Assembly: GCA_001692895.1 (NCBI GenBank)
Contig: KV748229.1
Location: 743,112-807,111, forward strand
Source: Cenococcum geophilum 1.58
Lineage: Eukaryota > Ascomycota > Dothideomycetes > Gloniales > Gloniaceae
Direction of reading: 5' to 3'
DNA length: 64,000 nucleotides
The notes beneath the pieces were generated by a model, which was not told the DNA's origin, did no database searches, and saw nothing but the letters and a program-made list of their open reading frames with translations. This document shows positions 48,986 through 61,657 of this stretch, one piece after another. The translations under genes were made by a program, and so were the position numbers. How positions within the stretch are numbered: the stretch's first letter is position 1; the number at the start of each line of letters is the position of its first letter.

Positions 48986-51140
48986 AACTAGTGGGAGGTT
49001 TACTAGTTTCTTTATAGATATTTATTAGGTTATATTTTACGGTATAGGGTTTATAGTCTTCCTTAGCGTATATTCTATTTTCTATAAGTTATCTTTCCTA
49101 CCTATTAGTTTAGTATAGCGTCCGATATTTCTAGCTTTTTTTATAGCTACGTAGGCCTAAGTCCTCTATAATTAACTTAGTTAGGTTACTATTAGCTTTC
49201 TAGGTCTTTAATATAAGTAGCGTAATATAGCTAGTTTAGGGGTAGTATAGTATATAGATCCGTTATGGGTTAAGCTATATATCTTTCTTAAAGGCCTAGT
49301 CCCTATATATAGTATCTACTTAGTAAATAGTATTAATCTAGGGCTATATAAGGTTTTCTATTATAATGCTAATTTCTTTTATAAAAAAGGGGTTAGGGGT
49401 AGAGTTTTAGGCTAAATAAGCCGCCTACTCTATACGTTAAGCCATAAGCCTAAATAAGCTAGCTATTTTCTTTTTAAGATTATATTATAGCTTCCTAGGT
49501 CCGTAATAAAGAAGGGGGTATTATACTACCTTCGTCCGTTAACATGGAGGTAAATTTATAAGATAGTTATAATAGGTAGCCCTATCTACCTATTATACCC
49601 ATAAATAGGAATTAGTTTAGGTAGTTCTTTAATAGGTATATTTAAAAAGTTAGCCAGCTTTATAGTATACTAGGTATCTATTAAAGCAAAGGCATTTACT
49701 CTAGAGTTAGCTAAAGTAGAGGTTAAAACTTAATATTTATTACAGAATAAAGTATAAGGGATAGTATAGCCTTTTTTACTAACTAGCTAACCTAGATTAA
49801 TATATAATATATTAAATCCTTTTAACCCTAGAGAGGGGTCTTCCTTTAAAGTTCCTCTTTTTCCAACTTTATATTATTCTTCTAAATTAATAAAACCTCG
49901 TCTACCTTTATATTTATTAGGTAATCCTTCATACAATAGCCTTTCTAACTATAAAAGAAGCAAGCTCCTTAATTACTAAGGGCCTATATATAGGGTTTGC
50001 TATATATAAGCTAAGCATTTACTAGACCTATAGTAGGACTAGCTGTATAGCTAGCTGCTAAATTGGCGGCGGGCTATATGGGTGGTGTTATAGAGGTTAC
50101 TAATTATGCTAGGGCATTGCAGGCCGTTCTTATATTGCTTATAGTTTAATTTAAAGGGTTTCTAGCTTTATACTATTCGGCATATACTTTAATTTAGTAA
50201 AGGCCTTAGTTAATAGCTAAGCATTAGTCTATAAGTTTCTTTAGCGTCTATATAGTAGTAAAAACTAGTAGTACGGCTCACTGTAGGTTTAGGGTAAGCT
50301 TGTTAAATAGGTCTAGTATTAAATCTTTTTAGGGAATTTAAGTCTAGCTAGCTAGGTATAGAAAGCGGGTTTAAAAAGCTAAAAGGTCTCTATTGTTTTT
50401 ATATTTAGGCTTTTATAATTAAATTAGGCGTTTTATACTTTAAAGGGGTCCTTATAAATAAAAGATAGGTAAACAATTATCTCTTCTTGAGAGAGAAAGG
50501 GATCTGCTAAGTCCTATACATATTATAGACGTATATGCATCTATACGTCCCTGCCGGTATAGCTAAAGACATAAGCCATTTTAGCCTAAGTAGTAGGGAA
50601 GTAGTCCGCATTAACTTTAAGCTTATTCTATAATTAAAGCTTCTAATTATTAAATATAGGGTTAGTTCCATCTATAAGCAATAGGGGGTCCATAACCTTC
50701 GCGGACCGTAATAATGCTAATACTATATATTAAGCTAAAGTCTTAAGGACTATAGTAAGTCTCTAGGTATTTAATAACTCTTTACTAGGTATAGGGGGTT
50801 CTCTAGCTTTAAGCAGCTCTTAAAGTCGTTTAATTTTAGCATTAGCTGCAGTAAGCTCTACCTAAGAATTCGAGTTAGTTGCTATTTTACTATTAGAGGT
50901 ATTTAAGGGTCCTATAGCTGCTTTGCCGGCCGTTATGTTTCTTAGTATAGTAGTATAGTTATTAGGGTAACTTTTAGTAGGATTCTATAGGTCTTTTTTT
51001 TTCTATTCTTCTAGTTCTGTTCTATTCTCTAAGTTCTAATAATAGCCTTTAGGTCTACTTCTATGTTCTATTTTTATTTATGGTCCTATAAATATATTTA
51101 AGTTCCTTCTTAAAAAGAAGAGTAGATAAGCTTTAGATAA

Positions 51141-51205
51141 TATTAACAACTTAGTTAATTAAGGCATAAGCACGGTAAAAGAGACGCGTAAGCCTATATA
51201 TATAT
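51141..51205 (-). repeat. Truncated gypsy X 5' LTR
   Basis: 65 bp matching the first part of the X and Y LTRs (TATTAACAACTTAG…gcctatata). Homology stops abruptly, so the outer end of this LTR and the X target duplication on this side are lost. Confidence 0.75.
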
Positions 51206-51210
51206 AACTT

Positions 51211-51895
51211 TCTTTTAAATAGGAGCTATTAATTATAATATAGTGGTTCTAGATGGGCGACTAGGAGGCACTAAAATAGGAGTATAAGGAGATTAAGTAG
51301 TAATAGAGTAAACTAGGCTAGTAGGGTTATATTTGGAGGCGATTTTTAATATATTCTAATTATATATAGCTATAATAATAGAATAAAAAGCTATAATAGG
51401 TTAGTAACTAGTGTAACGTTTCCCGCCCTAATGTCGCTATTCGGCCAAAAAGATACGGAGTGCTTACGATATTATTTGTAAGCGCGGCGGGATCTAATAT
51501 ATGTACTCTTATAACTAGTTATAAATATATACCTATTATTTCCTCCTACTTCTTAATAGAAGGAGTCCCTCTCTTTTTAATATTCCTAGCTTTAAGGCTA
51601 TACTTCTTTATATAGTTTTTAAGGGCACCGCAATCTCTACTCTTTTAAGCGCGTTATAAATATATTAGTAATATATTATTAGTAATGTATTATAAACGTT
51701 ATTTAGTTATTTACTTACTCTAACGTAATCAATTAGTAAGTGGCGGCTATCACTATATAGCGGCCCTATTAAAAAACACGACGCGTTCTATAATTACTAC
51801 TATATTAGCCGCGCTATAATAATAAAAAGCCTTATATAGAGAGGGCAGATTAATCCTAGCTCTCTAGGCCTATAAGCTAGGCTAAATTAAGACCC
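51211..51895. other. Unassigned sequence between gypsies X and Y
   Basis: No coding domain recognised. A possible LTR start, TGTAACGTTTCCCGCC, at about 51,413 heads a segment of near-normal composition, but no convincing matching end or duplication was found. Before Y inserted, this segment was joined directly to 58,166. Confidence 0.35.
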
Positions 51896-51900
51896 TTAAA

Positions 51901-52117
51901 TATTAGCGACTTAGTTAATTAAGGTATGGGCACCGTAAAAGGGACGCGTAAGCCTATATAATTGGATTATTTATAAATAAGAATCTAAAGCTAGGGAAAG
52001 GAAAGGAGAAGAGGAGTAGCGCTATTCGATATTTTATAAGATCTTCGCGTCACGTGACCGCAATATATGGCAATCTGTGGCAACTTGCCCGTGCGAAGTT
52101 CTGCCAGTACTATAATA
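51901..52117 (-). repeat. Gypsy Y 3' LTR
   Basis: 217 bp, starting TATTAGCGACTTAG and ending CTATAATA on the plus strand. It retains a cacgtgaccgcaatat block also seen in the 5' LTR. Confidence 0.92.
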
Positions 52118-55100
52118 TTACCCCCCCCCCTCTAAAAAAGCCTACCCTTAGGCTTTATTGCTAAAAGTCTTAGCAAGAGAATCTAACTAATTAGATAACT
52201 TTAACCGCCGGTTAAAGTTCCTAGATATCTTAAGACCTTATATAACTAAGAAATTTCTAGGGTATTTTTGTCCTTATGTTTTTCTAGTAGCTTATTATCT
52301 TTATTATGCTAGTATTTTATCTACTCGTCTAGGTACTTTAGTAGTCCGGGTTTGTTAGGGTAATAGCTATAAAACTCCTAAAGCCTATAGGGACTACCTA
52401 TAAAGTTTTATATAGGGTACTAAGTGGGGTCTATGTTATATCCTTTCTAACTAATATAATACTTTAACGTTCCCTTTATAAGTTTATAGGCCAGTATTTC
52501 TTTAATTTCCTATTTATTATCGCTATTAACTTAAATTAGTAGGGGGGTTTGTTTTTTTGTCCGGGTAGTAGGTTATTTATAGCTTTTTATAGCTTATCCG
52601 GTAAGAAAATAGGGTAAACTTTAATTAAGTTTAGGAGCTTAACCTTGTACGAGTTGCCTACTTTATTAAAAATCTTATACGGTCTTGCTATCTTATAGCC
52701 TAGTTTACGGCTAGGCCGTTCTATCTTTTAGTTCTTTATTATAACCTAGACTATATCGCCTATAGTAAAGTTAGGCTCGCGCCTATACTTATTTGCCTGC
52801 TGCTTTATTAATTTCTAGGCCTTTTTTAGGTTTATACGGGCTACTTTCTAGGCTTCTTCTAAGCGCTTAGTGTACTTCTAGGCTTCCTTATAAGATAGTT
52901 TTTCGCGTATAGTCTGAGGCCCTTTTAGTCTTTCCTAGTTAAAGCTTATATAGGGTAGGTAACCCATTTCTAGTTAAATAGGGGTAAATCCGGTAGAGTC
53001 GTAGGGTAGGGTCGCTTGGGCGTAGTTTATTAAGGGTAATAGTTTAGCCTAGTTATTCTAGAAGTAGTTAATAAAAGGCCGGAGTCTTTAGTCTAAGTAT
53101 TAATTTATAATCTCTATTTAACCGTCTATCTAGGGGTAATATGCCGTAAAAAGCTTTAGCTTAATGCTTAGGATTTAGGTAAACTTATCCTAAAAGGCTA
53201 ATATAAACTGCGGCCTATAGTTAGATATAATAGTATCTAGTAGTCTATAAATTTGGTAGATATAGTAGATATATAGTTAGGCCGCCTCTTTAGTATTAAT
53301 ATTTTTATAATAGGGAATTAAGAATAGACGCTTGCTAAAGCGGTTAATTAGGATTATAACTATATTATATCTATTACGGTCTAGAGGTAGCTTATAAAAG
53401 TTTATAGAAATATATTACTAGGGGCGGTTGGGTATTAAAAGGGGTTTTAATAGTCCTAGGGTTTTGTCTTATAAGATTATAAACCTATAGCAGTTATTGC
53501 AGTTCCGTATATAGCGGTTAATATTTATAATTATTCTAGGCTAGTAGTAGTGGTTGCTAATAATCCTACGGGTCTTATTTTTTCTAGGGTAGGCCGTAGA
53601 GACTTAGGTATATGCTTTAGCAATAAGCCGAGTCCGTAAGTTCTGTTCCTTTACTACCACTAGCTATTTACAGTGCTTAAGTAGTCTACTTTTAAGGGAC
53701 TATGGGTCAGAACCATTCTTTGCCTTTTTGCGGTACTTTTGTAGAGAAGGGGCCGTACGGTTTACCTATAGCAGTTTATTAATAAGGTTTAGTTCTATAA
53801 AGTTAACGGGGTATATCTTAGCATCTAGAGAGTTTATATTTAGTTCTGCCCGTATCTAGGAGTTAAGGTGCTTTAGTTATAGTAACTCTTGGGTCTGTAA
53901 TAAGATCTTTACGGCTATCTAGTTATTTATATCCTATTTACGCCTTATAAGAGCGTCCGTACGATTAGTGGCGCCTAGCCTATATATAATTAGGAAGTTA
54001 AACTAAGATAGGGTATTTGCCTAGCGCGCCTATTAGGCTGTTAGGGCCTTTATTATTATAAAATATTCTAAGGCCTTATAATTGGAAACTACCTAAATAG
54101 ACTTAGGAGTGCCTTCTAGTTAGGCTCGCTAGTGCTAAAAGCTAGAGATAATAGCCAGCATTTCTTTATTATGGATTAGGTAGTTTAGCTTAGCATTTAC
54201 TATAGTCTTTAAATAGTAAGTAATAGGGTGCTATTCTCTGTCTATCTGCTTTTAGGAGTAAACGCTAGCTATAATACTATCTAAGGCATTAGTTTCTAGC
54301 ATTAAGGGCTATTCTAGGTTAAAGTGGGTAAGTAAGGGAGTAGAGACTAGTTGTTTCTTAAGCTCGTTAAAGGCCTGCCTATATATAGTATTAAAGTAAA
54401 AGGGCTAGTCCTTATAGGTAAGTAGGCTTAGTGGCCGGGTAATTCTACTATAGTTTTTAATAAAGCGTTAGTAGAAGTTATAGAACCCTAAAAATAACTA
54501 TACCCCCTTTACAGTCCTTAGGGGTACTTATTAGTTAATTATAGCCGTCTTTTCTAAGTCTGCCTTAATCCTATTTATACTAATAATAAACCCTAGGTAC
54601 TTTATACGCTTAACACTAAATTCTAACTTCTTAATATTAGCTTAGAGGCTAGCTTCCTAAAGCCGTTATAGGACTTTATAGATATACTCTTTATATTTTA
54701 GTTTATTTTTAAAGTAGATTATAATATTATCTAGGTATACTATATAGAAGTTATTAAGGTAGTTAAATAGTATATTATTTATATATTGTTGGTATATAGC
54801 CGGTCCGTTAGTTAGTCTAAAAGGTAGTACTTTATATTTATACGTTCTGTAATAGGTCCAAAACGTAATAAGGTTTTCTAATTTAGGGTTTATCCTAATT
54901 TAGTAAAAAGCCTAGCGGATATTAAGCTTTATTAAGATTTTAGCTCTACTTATTTAGACTAAAGTCTTATTAAGTAAAGGCAGTAGGTAGCGGTCTTTAA
55001 GGGTTAAATTATTAAGCTTATAGTAGTTAATATAGAAACAAAGTCCTCTATTTGGCTTTTTAGTAAAGAGAATAGGTAAGTTAAAAGGGGCTTAACTAGG

Positions 55101-57943
55101 CTTAATTAAGCCCTTATCCAGGTTATTAATAAGATACTACTTTATAGCCTATAATTTAGCAGTAAATTACTATTAGAGGGGGCTATAGCTAAGGGTAACC
55201 ACCTTGTCCGGCTTAATTTTAATCTTATAGTTATACAGTTAGTAAGGCGGGAGTATATTAAACGCTGCTTTAGAAAGGTATCTTTAAATTTCTAGTATTA
55301 ATGGGGCAGTTTCTATTCTACTAGCTCCTTATTTATAAGCTTGCCTTTCTTTTAAGCTAAGGCTTCTTTCTCTTTAATTATTTAATTAATTTTATATAAG
55401 CTAGTTATAAAGGTAACGGTATTAGGCTGAACTAGGTTTTAGTAGAATCCTATAGCGCTAATATAGTAGATATTAACTAGTAGGAGGTCCGCGGGTTTCT
55501 TTACGGATATTTATTGGGCTATATTTTATAGTATAGGGTTTATAGTCTTCCTTAGCTTATATTCTATTTTCCGTAAATTATTCTTCCGGTTTATTAGTTT
55601 AGTATATTATTTAATATCTCTAGCCTTTTTTTTTATCCGATTGTATTATACTATATACAATACTGCGCATGCAGCCTCTAGGCTATGGCGCTATAGTTCT
55701 ATATACATAAATCCTTTTAGGCAGCTTAATATATACTAGTAGCTATGTCCTAATAGTTTATAAACCTCTAGACTAGGGGTTTACTAGTCCTTAGTAAAAT
55801 ACTAAGTTGCCAATAACTAATAGGTAGTTTAGAAAAAATAGAAAAGACTATAAGAAATTAAGAAACCCTAACGCCTATCTATGTCCTGTTTGTAGTTTAT
55901 TCTATCCTTTTACTTATCTCTAGCCTTCCTTTATAGCTATATAGGGCCTAAGTTCTCTATTAGGGACTTAGCTAGGCCACTACTAACTTCCTAAGTCTTT
56001 AGTGCAGGTGGTATAATATAAGTAGTTTAGGGGCGGCGTAGTATACAGATCCGTTGCGGATTAAGCTATATATCCTTCTTAAAAGCCTAGCCCCTACGCG
56101 TTACATTAGCCTAATAAATGGTATTTATCTGCGGCTGTATAAGGTTTTTTATTATAATACTAATCTCTTTTATAAAGGAAGGTGTTAGGGGTATAGTTTT
56201 GGGCTAGATAAGCTGCCTATTCTATATGTTAAGCTATAAGCCTAAATAGACTAGCTATTTTCTCTTTAAGATTATATTATAGCTTCTAAGGTCCGTAATA
56301 AGGGAGGGGATATTATACTACCTTTATTTATTAACGCGGAGGTAAATCCGTAAGATAGTTATAATAGGTGGCCCTATCTATCTATTATAACCATAAATAG
56401 GGATTAGTTTGGGCAGTTCTTTAAGGGGTATATTTAAAAAGTTAGCTAGTTTTATAGCGCACTTTATATTAATTAAGGTAAAGGCATTTGCTCCTAAATT
56501 AGCTAAAGCAGAGGTTAAAACTTAATATCTATTATAAAATAAAGTATAAGGGATAGTGTAGCTTTTTTTACTAACTAGCCGACCTAGATTAATATATAAT
56601 ATATTAATCCCTTTTAACCCTAGAAAGGAGTCTTCCTTTAGGGTTCCTCTTTTTCTAGCTCTATACTATCTTCCTAAATTAATAGGACCTTATTTATCTT
56701 TACCTTTATTAGGTAGTTCCTTATAGGGTAGCCTATTTAACCACACGAGAAGTAAGCTCCTTAATCGCTAAGGGCCTATATATAGGGGTTGCTATATATA
56801 GGCTGGGTGTACACTAGGCCTATAGTAGGGGTAGCTACGCGGCTAGCTACTAGGTTAACTATAAGAGTTGCTAATTATACTAGGGCACTATAGGCCGTAC
56901 TTATAGTACTTGCGGCTTAGTTTATAAGGTTTTTAGTTTTTAGCCGATTAGCGCATATCTTAATTTAATAAAGGCAATAGTTAATAGCTAGGCAATCGTC
57001 CATAAGTTCCTTTAACGTCTATACCGTAGTATAAGCTAGTAATACAGCCTACTATAGGTCTAGGGTAAGCTTGTTAAAAAGGTCTAGTAGTAGGTCTTTT
57101 TAGGGGATCTAGGCCTATCCGGCTAGGTATAAAAAGTAGGTTTAAAAGGCTAAAAAGGTCTCCGTTGTTTTTATATTTAGGCTTTTATAGCTAAGGCAGG
57201 CGTTTTATACTTTAAAAGAGTCTTTATAAATAGAAGATAAGTATTTAATTATTTCTTCTTTAGAAATAAAGGGGTTTACTAAGTCTTTAGTGTATTATAG
57301 GCGTAAATACGTTTAGGCATCTTCACTAGTACGGCTAAAGACGTAGGCTATTCTGGCTTAGGCGTTAGGGAAGTAGTTTATATTAACTTTAAGCTTATCC
57401 CGTAATTAAAGCTTCTAATTATTAAATATAGGGTTAGTTCCGTTTATAAGTAATAGGGGATCCGTAACCTTTACCGACCGCTTTAGTACTATATAGGCCT
57501 TAGTAAATCTACTAAGGCGCTAAGATAGGGCCTAAAGGACTATAGTAAGTCTTTAGTTATTTAATAATAACTTATTATTAGATATAGGGGTATCTCTAGC
57601 TTTAAGTAGCTCTCGTAGTTATTTAATTTCGGTATTAGTAGCCGCAAGCTCCGCCTAGGGGGTTAAAACGTTAATTATTTTTTTGTCTAAAGTATTTAAG
57701 GGTCCTACAGCTACTTTATCTACTACTGTGTCTTATAGCATAGTAGTAGGGGTATTAGGTAATTCCGGGTAATTTCTTTAGGGGTTTTAGTCTGTATATG
57801 TCTTATAGGTCCTTTCCTTAGGGTTTTTTTTTTTAGGTCCTGTCCTTATGGTCCTAATAATATCCTTAAGGTCCTATTCTGTATTCTTATAGATATATTT
57901 AAGTTCCTTCTTAGGAAGAAAGAGTAGAGAGAGCTTTAGATAA
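52118..57943 (-). pseudogene. Gypsy Y gag-pol relic
   Basis: Internal region read on the minus strand: gag about 56,700-57,900, protease about 56,200-56,600, RT about 54,500-55,350 (YLDN box near 54,730), RNase H about 53,900-54,450, integrase about 52,300-53,850. Domain limits are taken from colinearity with X and from the gypsy order. RIP stops and Asp-to-Asn change at the RT box make it inactive. Confidence 0.75.
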
Positions 57944-58160
57944 TATTANCGACTTNGTTAATTAAGGCATNGGNANAGNAAAAGGNACGCGCAAGCCTNT
58001 ATAATNGGATTNTCTATAAACAAGAATCTAAAGCTAGGGAAAGGAAAGGAGAAGAGGAGTAGCGCCGTTCAATGTTTTATAAGATCTTTGCGTTACGTGA
58101 CCGCAATATGCGGCAATCTGTGGTAACTTGCCCGTGTGAAGTTCTACCAGTGCCGTAATA
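57944..58160 (-). repeat. Gypsy Y 5' LTR (contains ambiguous bases)
   Basis: 217 bp, same length as the other LTR. About ten N characters occur between 57,949 and 58,012, in positions that elsewhere in this LTR family are A/G or C/T variable. Confidence 0.9.
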
Positions 58161-58199
58161 TTAAAGCCGCCGCGAAATTATATTATATGCCCCTAATAA

Positions 58200-59763
58200 C
58201 AGCTAGGTAATGCGCTGCCAGTATCTAACTAAAATATGGTTCTTATATATTAAACCGCCTTTTTACACCTATATAAGAAGACAGTTTTAGGCAGTGAATC
58301 TTATTAATAGATTAACGCGGTATATTACCTAGAATCGAGACCGTATAGTAGATGGCCGGTATTCTAGCTACGCAGTCCGCTAGATTAATAACCCCATTAC
58401 TAGTTAGCTAATATTAGGTATTACGGTTTATTAAACGCTATAATAACCTATAATCTAAATATAATTATAAGTATAACTATTAACGTGCAAAATGTAAGGA
58501 TCCTATACTTATTTAAGGCTAGTTTAAACGCGTTTAAGACACTAAAATCTAATATAGGATTCTTAATAAGGATATTTAGAATTTTAATAAAACTGGCTGC
58601 TAAATGGGTATTATCATACTTGCTAAAGTTATTACTGGAACTAATAGGGCCGGCTAGCCTAAAACTATATAGCCAGGCAATTAAGAATGGGTTATAATTA
58701 TTAAAACTATTAATGCCTAGGGGGTTATAATTCCACTACTTATTATCTTTAAGGTAGTAATATATTAAGCTACCTAGTATAAGGACGATATTATTCCATA
58801 TAACTAGTTAATTAGCGTTAGTAATAACGGCTAGACAACTAATAAAATTGGCCTAATCTAGCTAAAAGAGGTATTCTATAAGCATATAAAGGATCGCACT
58901 ATTAGCCGCTATTGGCTGTTAGTTCTTAATAGCCACGGCAGTTATATTAACCCTAAATTTAACTAGTTCTGCTTAAAGCACTAGATTATTATCCTCTGTA
59001 TACTAGCGCATTTATTGTATTTACTATAGCCACTTAATATAGGCTGTTTTTTAGTGCTAAAGTAGGCCTATAAACGCCTTATTAAACAGCTTATAGGCCG
59101 TAGTATTAATTATATTAATAAATATAAATTCTTACCTCTATATAGGCAGGCTAGGCAGAAAGCACTATATCAAAATAATATATAGGCAGGATTTGTAGCC
59201 ACTGGCCTAGTCCTATATATAGCCCTAATCGCGTACTAGTATAGCTATATACTAAATATTAGACGCTATTACCCTAACGTTATCCACTATCTAATATATC
59301 CTAGGTAGCTAAAACACCTTATAATATTACTAAACTATAAAAGCAGACAGCCCTACTAAATAGCTATCTTAAACGGCGCACGTATAGCCCACCAAGTCTA
59401 GCAGCACAAGCCCTTGGCTAGATTGTTAAGGCATATAAAATAGCTATATTAAGCGCTATACTGCTTATAAGTAAAAATAAGAAGCTATAAATAGAAAACT
59501 AGCGCTAGAAAAGGAAGAGGGCAAAGAAGCGCACGTATATAGCTAAAGGAGGTATTCTATCAGGAGCAGAAGGGGCCTCCCGTACACAAGCTGTCTAAAA
59601 GGGGGCAGCGGAGGGGGTAGCAAAGGCAGCGGCCGAGCGACCACAACGTGTAGTGCGTAAGTGCAGTATATGCAGATCAATAGAATACACTGCACGTATA
59701 TGCCCTAGACGTCAGGCTAGCAGCTAGTAGATAGCTACACTAAATACAATTATTCGTGGTTGA
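58200..59763 (+). pseudogene. pogo/Fot1-type DDE transposase relic
   Basis: Plus-strand transposase of the Tc1/mariner superfamily, pogo/Fot1 group. It has an N-terminal CENP-B-type DNA-binding part (about 58,260-58,480), a YNYQRAKCKDP-like junction near 58,470, and the first catalytic block N-F-N-K-T-G (ancestrally NFDETG) near 58,580-58,600, where Asp is now Asn. The C-terminus has a knuckle CSICRSIEYTARICPRR at about 59,660-59,712 (C-x2-C-x4-Y-x4-C, His now Tyr), typical of fungal pogo-type transposases. The stop is TGA 59,761-59,763. RIP stops are fewer near the 3' end. The 70-codon frame at 58,485-58,697 is a shifted shadow. The inverted repeats of this element were not defined. Confidence 0.78.
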
Positions 59764-59810
59764 GGAATTCGCATTTTTGGCGTCGCGTTTTCGGTTGGGG
59801 CCGCCACATA

Positions 59811-59910
59811 CTCGCCCAACGCGCCAACCCCTGCGGGGTTGGCCCTAGCCAGCTCAACACCAAGGACCAGCTCAACACCAAGGACCAGCTCAACGCCAAT
59901 TTTGCTACAC
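59811..59910. repeat. Left terminal inverted repeat with 18-bp subrepeats and palindrome
   Basis: 100 bp. It contains a perfect palindrome (gccaacccc-tgc-ggggttggc, near 59,822-59,842) and two complete 18-bp units ccagctcaacaccaagga plus a partial third. The right TIR has one unit fewer, which exactly explains the 100 versus 82 bp lengths. Such repeats are likely transposase-binding sites. Confidence 0.88.
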
Positions 59911-59984
59911 AACCTGTATACAAGTTACTCCTAAGGCCGCAAAACACAATATATTTTAACTATTTACGCGGTTCTTGGTGTTGT

Positions 59985-61620
59985 AATAGTATAGGATCCA
60001 GCCACTATAGCTATAGAGGCGCTCCCTGCTTTAAAGCTTCAGTGGCTGCGCTCTAAGCGTCCTGCTTAAACTTCCTCATAGTAGCTCTACTAGCCTTCTA
60101 AGCCTCTGCCTTAATGCGCGCGTTAATAGCAGCGCAAGCGCCACGCGTAGTAATAACTCTACCCTTCTATACTACCTTTTGGTTTATTATTTGGCGGTAC
60201 TATTACTATCTTACCGCAACTGTAAGTATTATAAGGTCCTCCTTAGCTAGGGTTTACAGAGCTATATTTACGTTAGTAACGTTAAGGTATTTAAGCAGCC
60301 TAAATTTATTTATAGGCCTACTACGCTTAGTAGCCCTTCTTAGCTTTATGCTTCATCGTTTATAGGATTATACTATTATTAGAGTAGGCGTGGTAGGGTT
60401 AATTATAGGGTTATCGTAAATATTAGGTAGTGGCGTTTAAGGCTAAGAAGACTCTACCTTTTAAAGCATAATCTTAGGGTTGTATGGGTATAGGCTAGCC
60501 TGCTCTTAACTTAACAGTATAGAGCGTTTCTTAAAGGTTTATCGCCGTATAGAGTTAATAGCGTAGAGAAACTCTATCTTGTTAAAATCTATATACCTAG
60601 TCCGAGTTACTACCTTAACAGCTTGCTTATGGTGGTGCTTAAATGGTTAAAATACGACTACGTTGCATGGCTATAGGTTGTGGCTTATATAAGGTAATAG
60701 ACTAAATGGTATAATTTTATGGTCGTTGCAGTAGTTAAGGAATTCCTTTGTTAGGTATAAGCCGTAGCTATTAAAAATTAGGAGCCGGTAAGCGCTATAC
60801 TATCACTTTACGCTCTACTTATTAAAGTGCTTAAGCTATTTAATTAAGAGGGTGTTATTTAAGTATCCAGATGGCGATGTACCGATTAGGTAGTTGTTAG
60901 GTAGCGCGGTGGTAGTATACTATTACTAAAGATGGTAGATGCCTTGTATAATAAGGAGCGGAGGTAAAACCTTACTATTAGCTAAAATAGTCTCTACCGA
61001 CGTAATATAATTGCGATTTAACTCTAATAGCAAGAGGTAAGCCTTTTGGTGATCTATAGTAATAATCTACTGGCTACCGCCTATACTAATTCTAAAGCTA
61101 GTCTCGTCTATGTTATATATATCTCCCTAAATAATACCATACTTATAGACCACGGCCTTAAACTTGTTGAAATAAGCCTTATATACCTCTATACTATTAG
61201 CAGCAACCTAATTAAGCTCCTTTAACTTCTGCTTAACGCGTTTATAATCTGGGTAGTAGCCAGCTAGCGCGTAATAAAGTGCTGCCTAAGGGGAGGTGCT
61301 TTACCGTTAGGGTGGTTAAAGTTAAGGATACGCTAGATAGCACCTTTTAGCTGCGGAACTATGGCTAGCATGCCTAATTTATTATAGCAAGCAATATAGG
61401 ACCTAACTGCTCGCTCCTGGGCGTCGTTTAACAGCTTATTCGTACTAGGGCGGTTGCTTTTGCTCTATCGGCCTCTAACGCGTCGCGTAAGTCGATCGTA
61501 CGGCACGTGGAATTCACGCGAAAAAGACGCAATATTAGGCTTGTTAAGACCCTCCATTGCATCTATCGCATGCTCTATACGCTGCTCAATAGAGCGATAA
61601 TCTCCGTACTGTTAATCCAT
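59985..61620 (-). pseudogene. Transposase of the TA-flanked pogo/Fot1-like element
   Basis: Starts at ATG 61,618-61,620 (MD, then a RIP stop, then QYGDYRSIEQRIEHA). The N-terminal part (to about 61,290) carries a helix-turn-helix region (IASFSREFHVPYDRLTRRV). A single-base frameshift lies near 61,290-61,300. The following frame reads YYALAGYYPDYKRVKQKLKE. The catalytic core has YNIDETSFRI near 61,100, with the first Asp kept. The second block is LLIFNSYGLYLT near 60,770, where DGH/DGYGSH is expected, so Asp is Asn. The third reads QPCNVVVFQPFK near 60,650 (ancestrally PLDVGVFQPLK), again Asn. With stops, a frameshift and two of three catalytic Asp lost, it is inactive. It ends near 59,985-60,060; the exact stop is uncertain. 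Confidence 0.8.
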
Positions 61621-61657
61621 AGCGTGGTTGTGTATTATAGGGCGTTGAAAATAGATG

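Larger units (their letters stand above)
44845..51210 (-). mobile_element. Gypsy X (minus strand), 5' LTR truncated, carrying two insertions
   Basis: The left (3') LTR is at 44,845-45,131, followed by a minus-strand polypurine tract (plus strand: long C run at 45,135-45,145). The right (5') LTR starts at 51,141 but matches only to about 51,205. Internal sequence is colinear with gypsy Y (52,118-57,943), so X and Y are one family. X alone carries a 412-bp foldback element and a 162-bp insertion. RT shows RGLRFCINYYKLNN at about 48,360-48,400 and Y-L-D-N near 48,065-48,076 (second Asp to Asn). Gag lies around 49,900-51,100. Integrase and RNase H lie at 45,200-47,700. Confidence 0.87.
51901..58160 (-). 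mobile_element. Gypsy Y: full-length Ty3/gypsy element, minus strand
   Basis: 6,260 bp with two 217-bp LTRs (51,901-52,117 and 57,944-58,160) and the 5-bp duplication TTAAA (51,896-51,900 and 58,161-58,165). The polypurine tract is the C run at 52,121-52,130 on the plus strand. Colinear sibling of X and free of X's two insertions. Pol and gag are broken by RIP stops throughout; the RT box reads Y-L-D-N near 54,730. Ambiguous N bases occur inside its 5' LTR. Confidence 0.93.

Noticed and set aside
51413-51730. Possible solo LTR beginning TGTAACGTTTCCCGCC
   Set aside because: No matching CA end with inverted repeat and no flanking duplication could be found.
59724-60056. Overlapping open frames on both strands with repeated LSWSLV-type units
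   Set aside because: They translate the 18-bp subrepeats and palindrome of the transposon TIR and the adjoining 3' end of the transposase; no separate gene.
60114-60365. 83-codon open frame, plus strand
   Set aside because: Antisense to the minus-strand transposase of the TA-flanked element.
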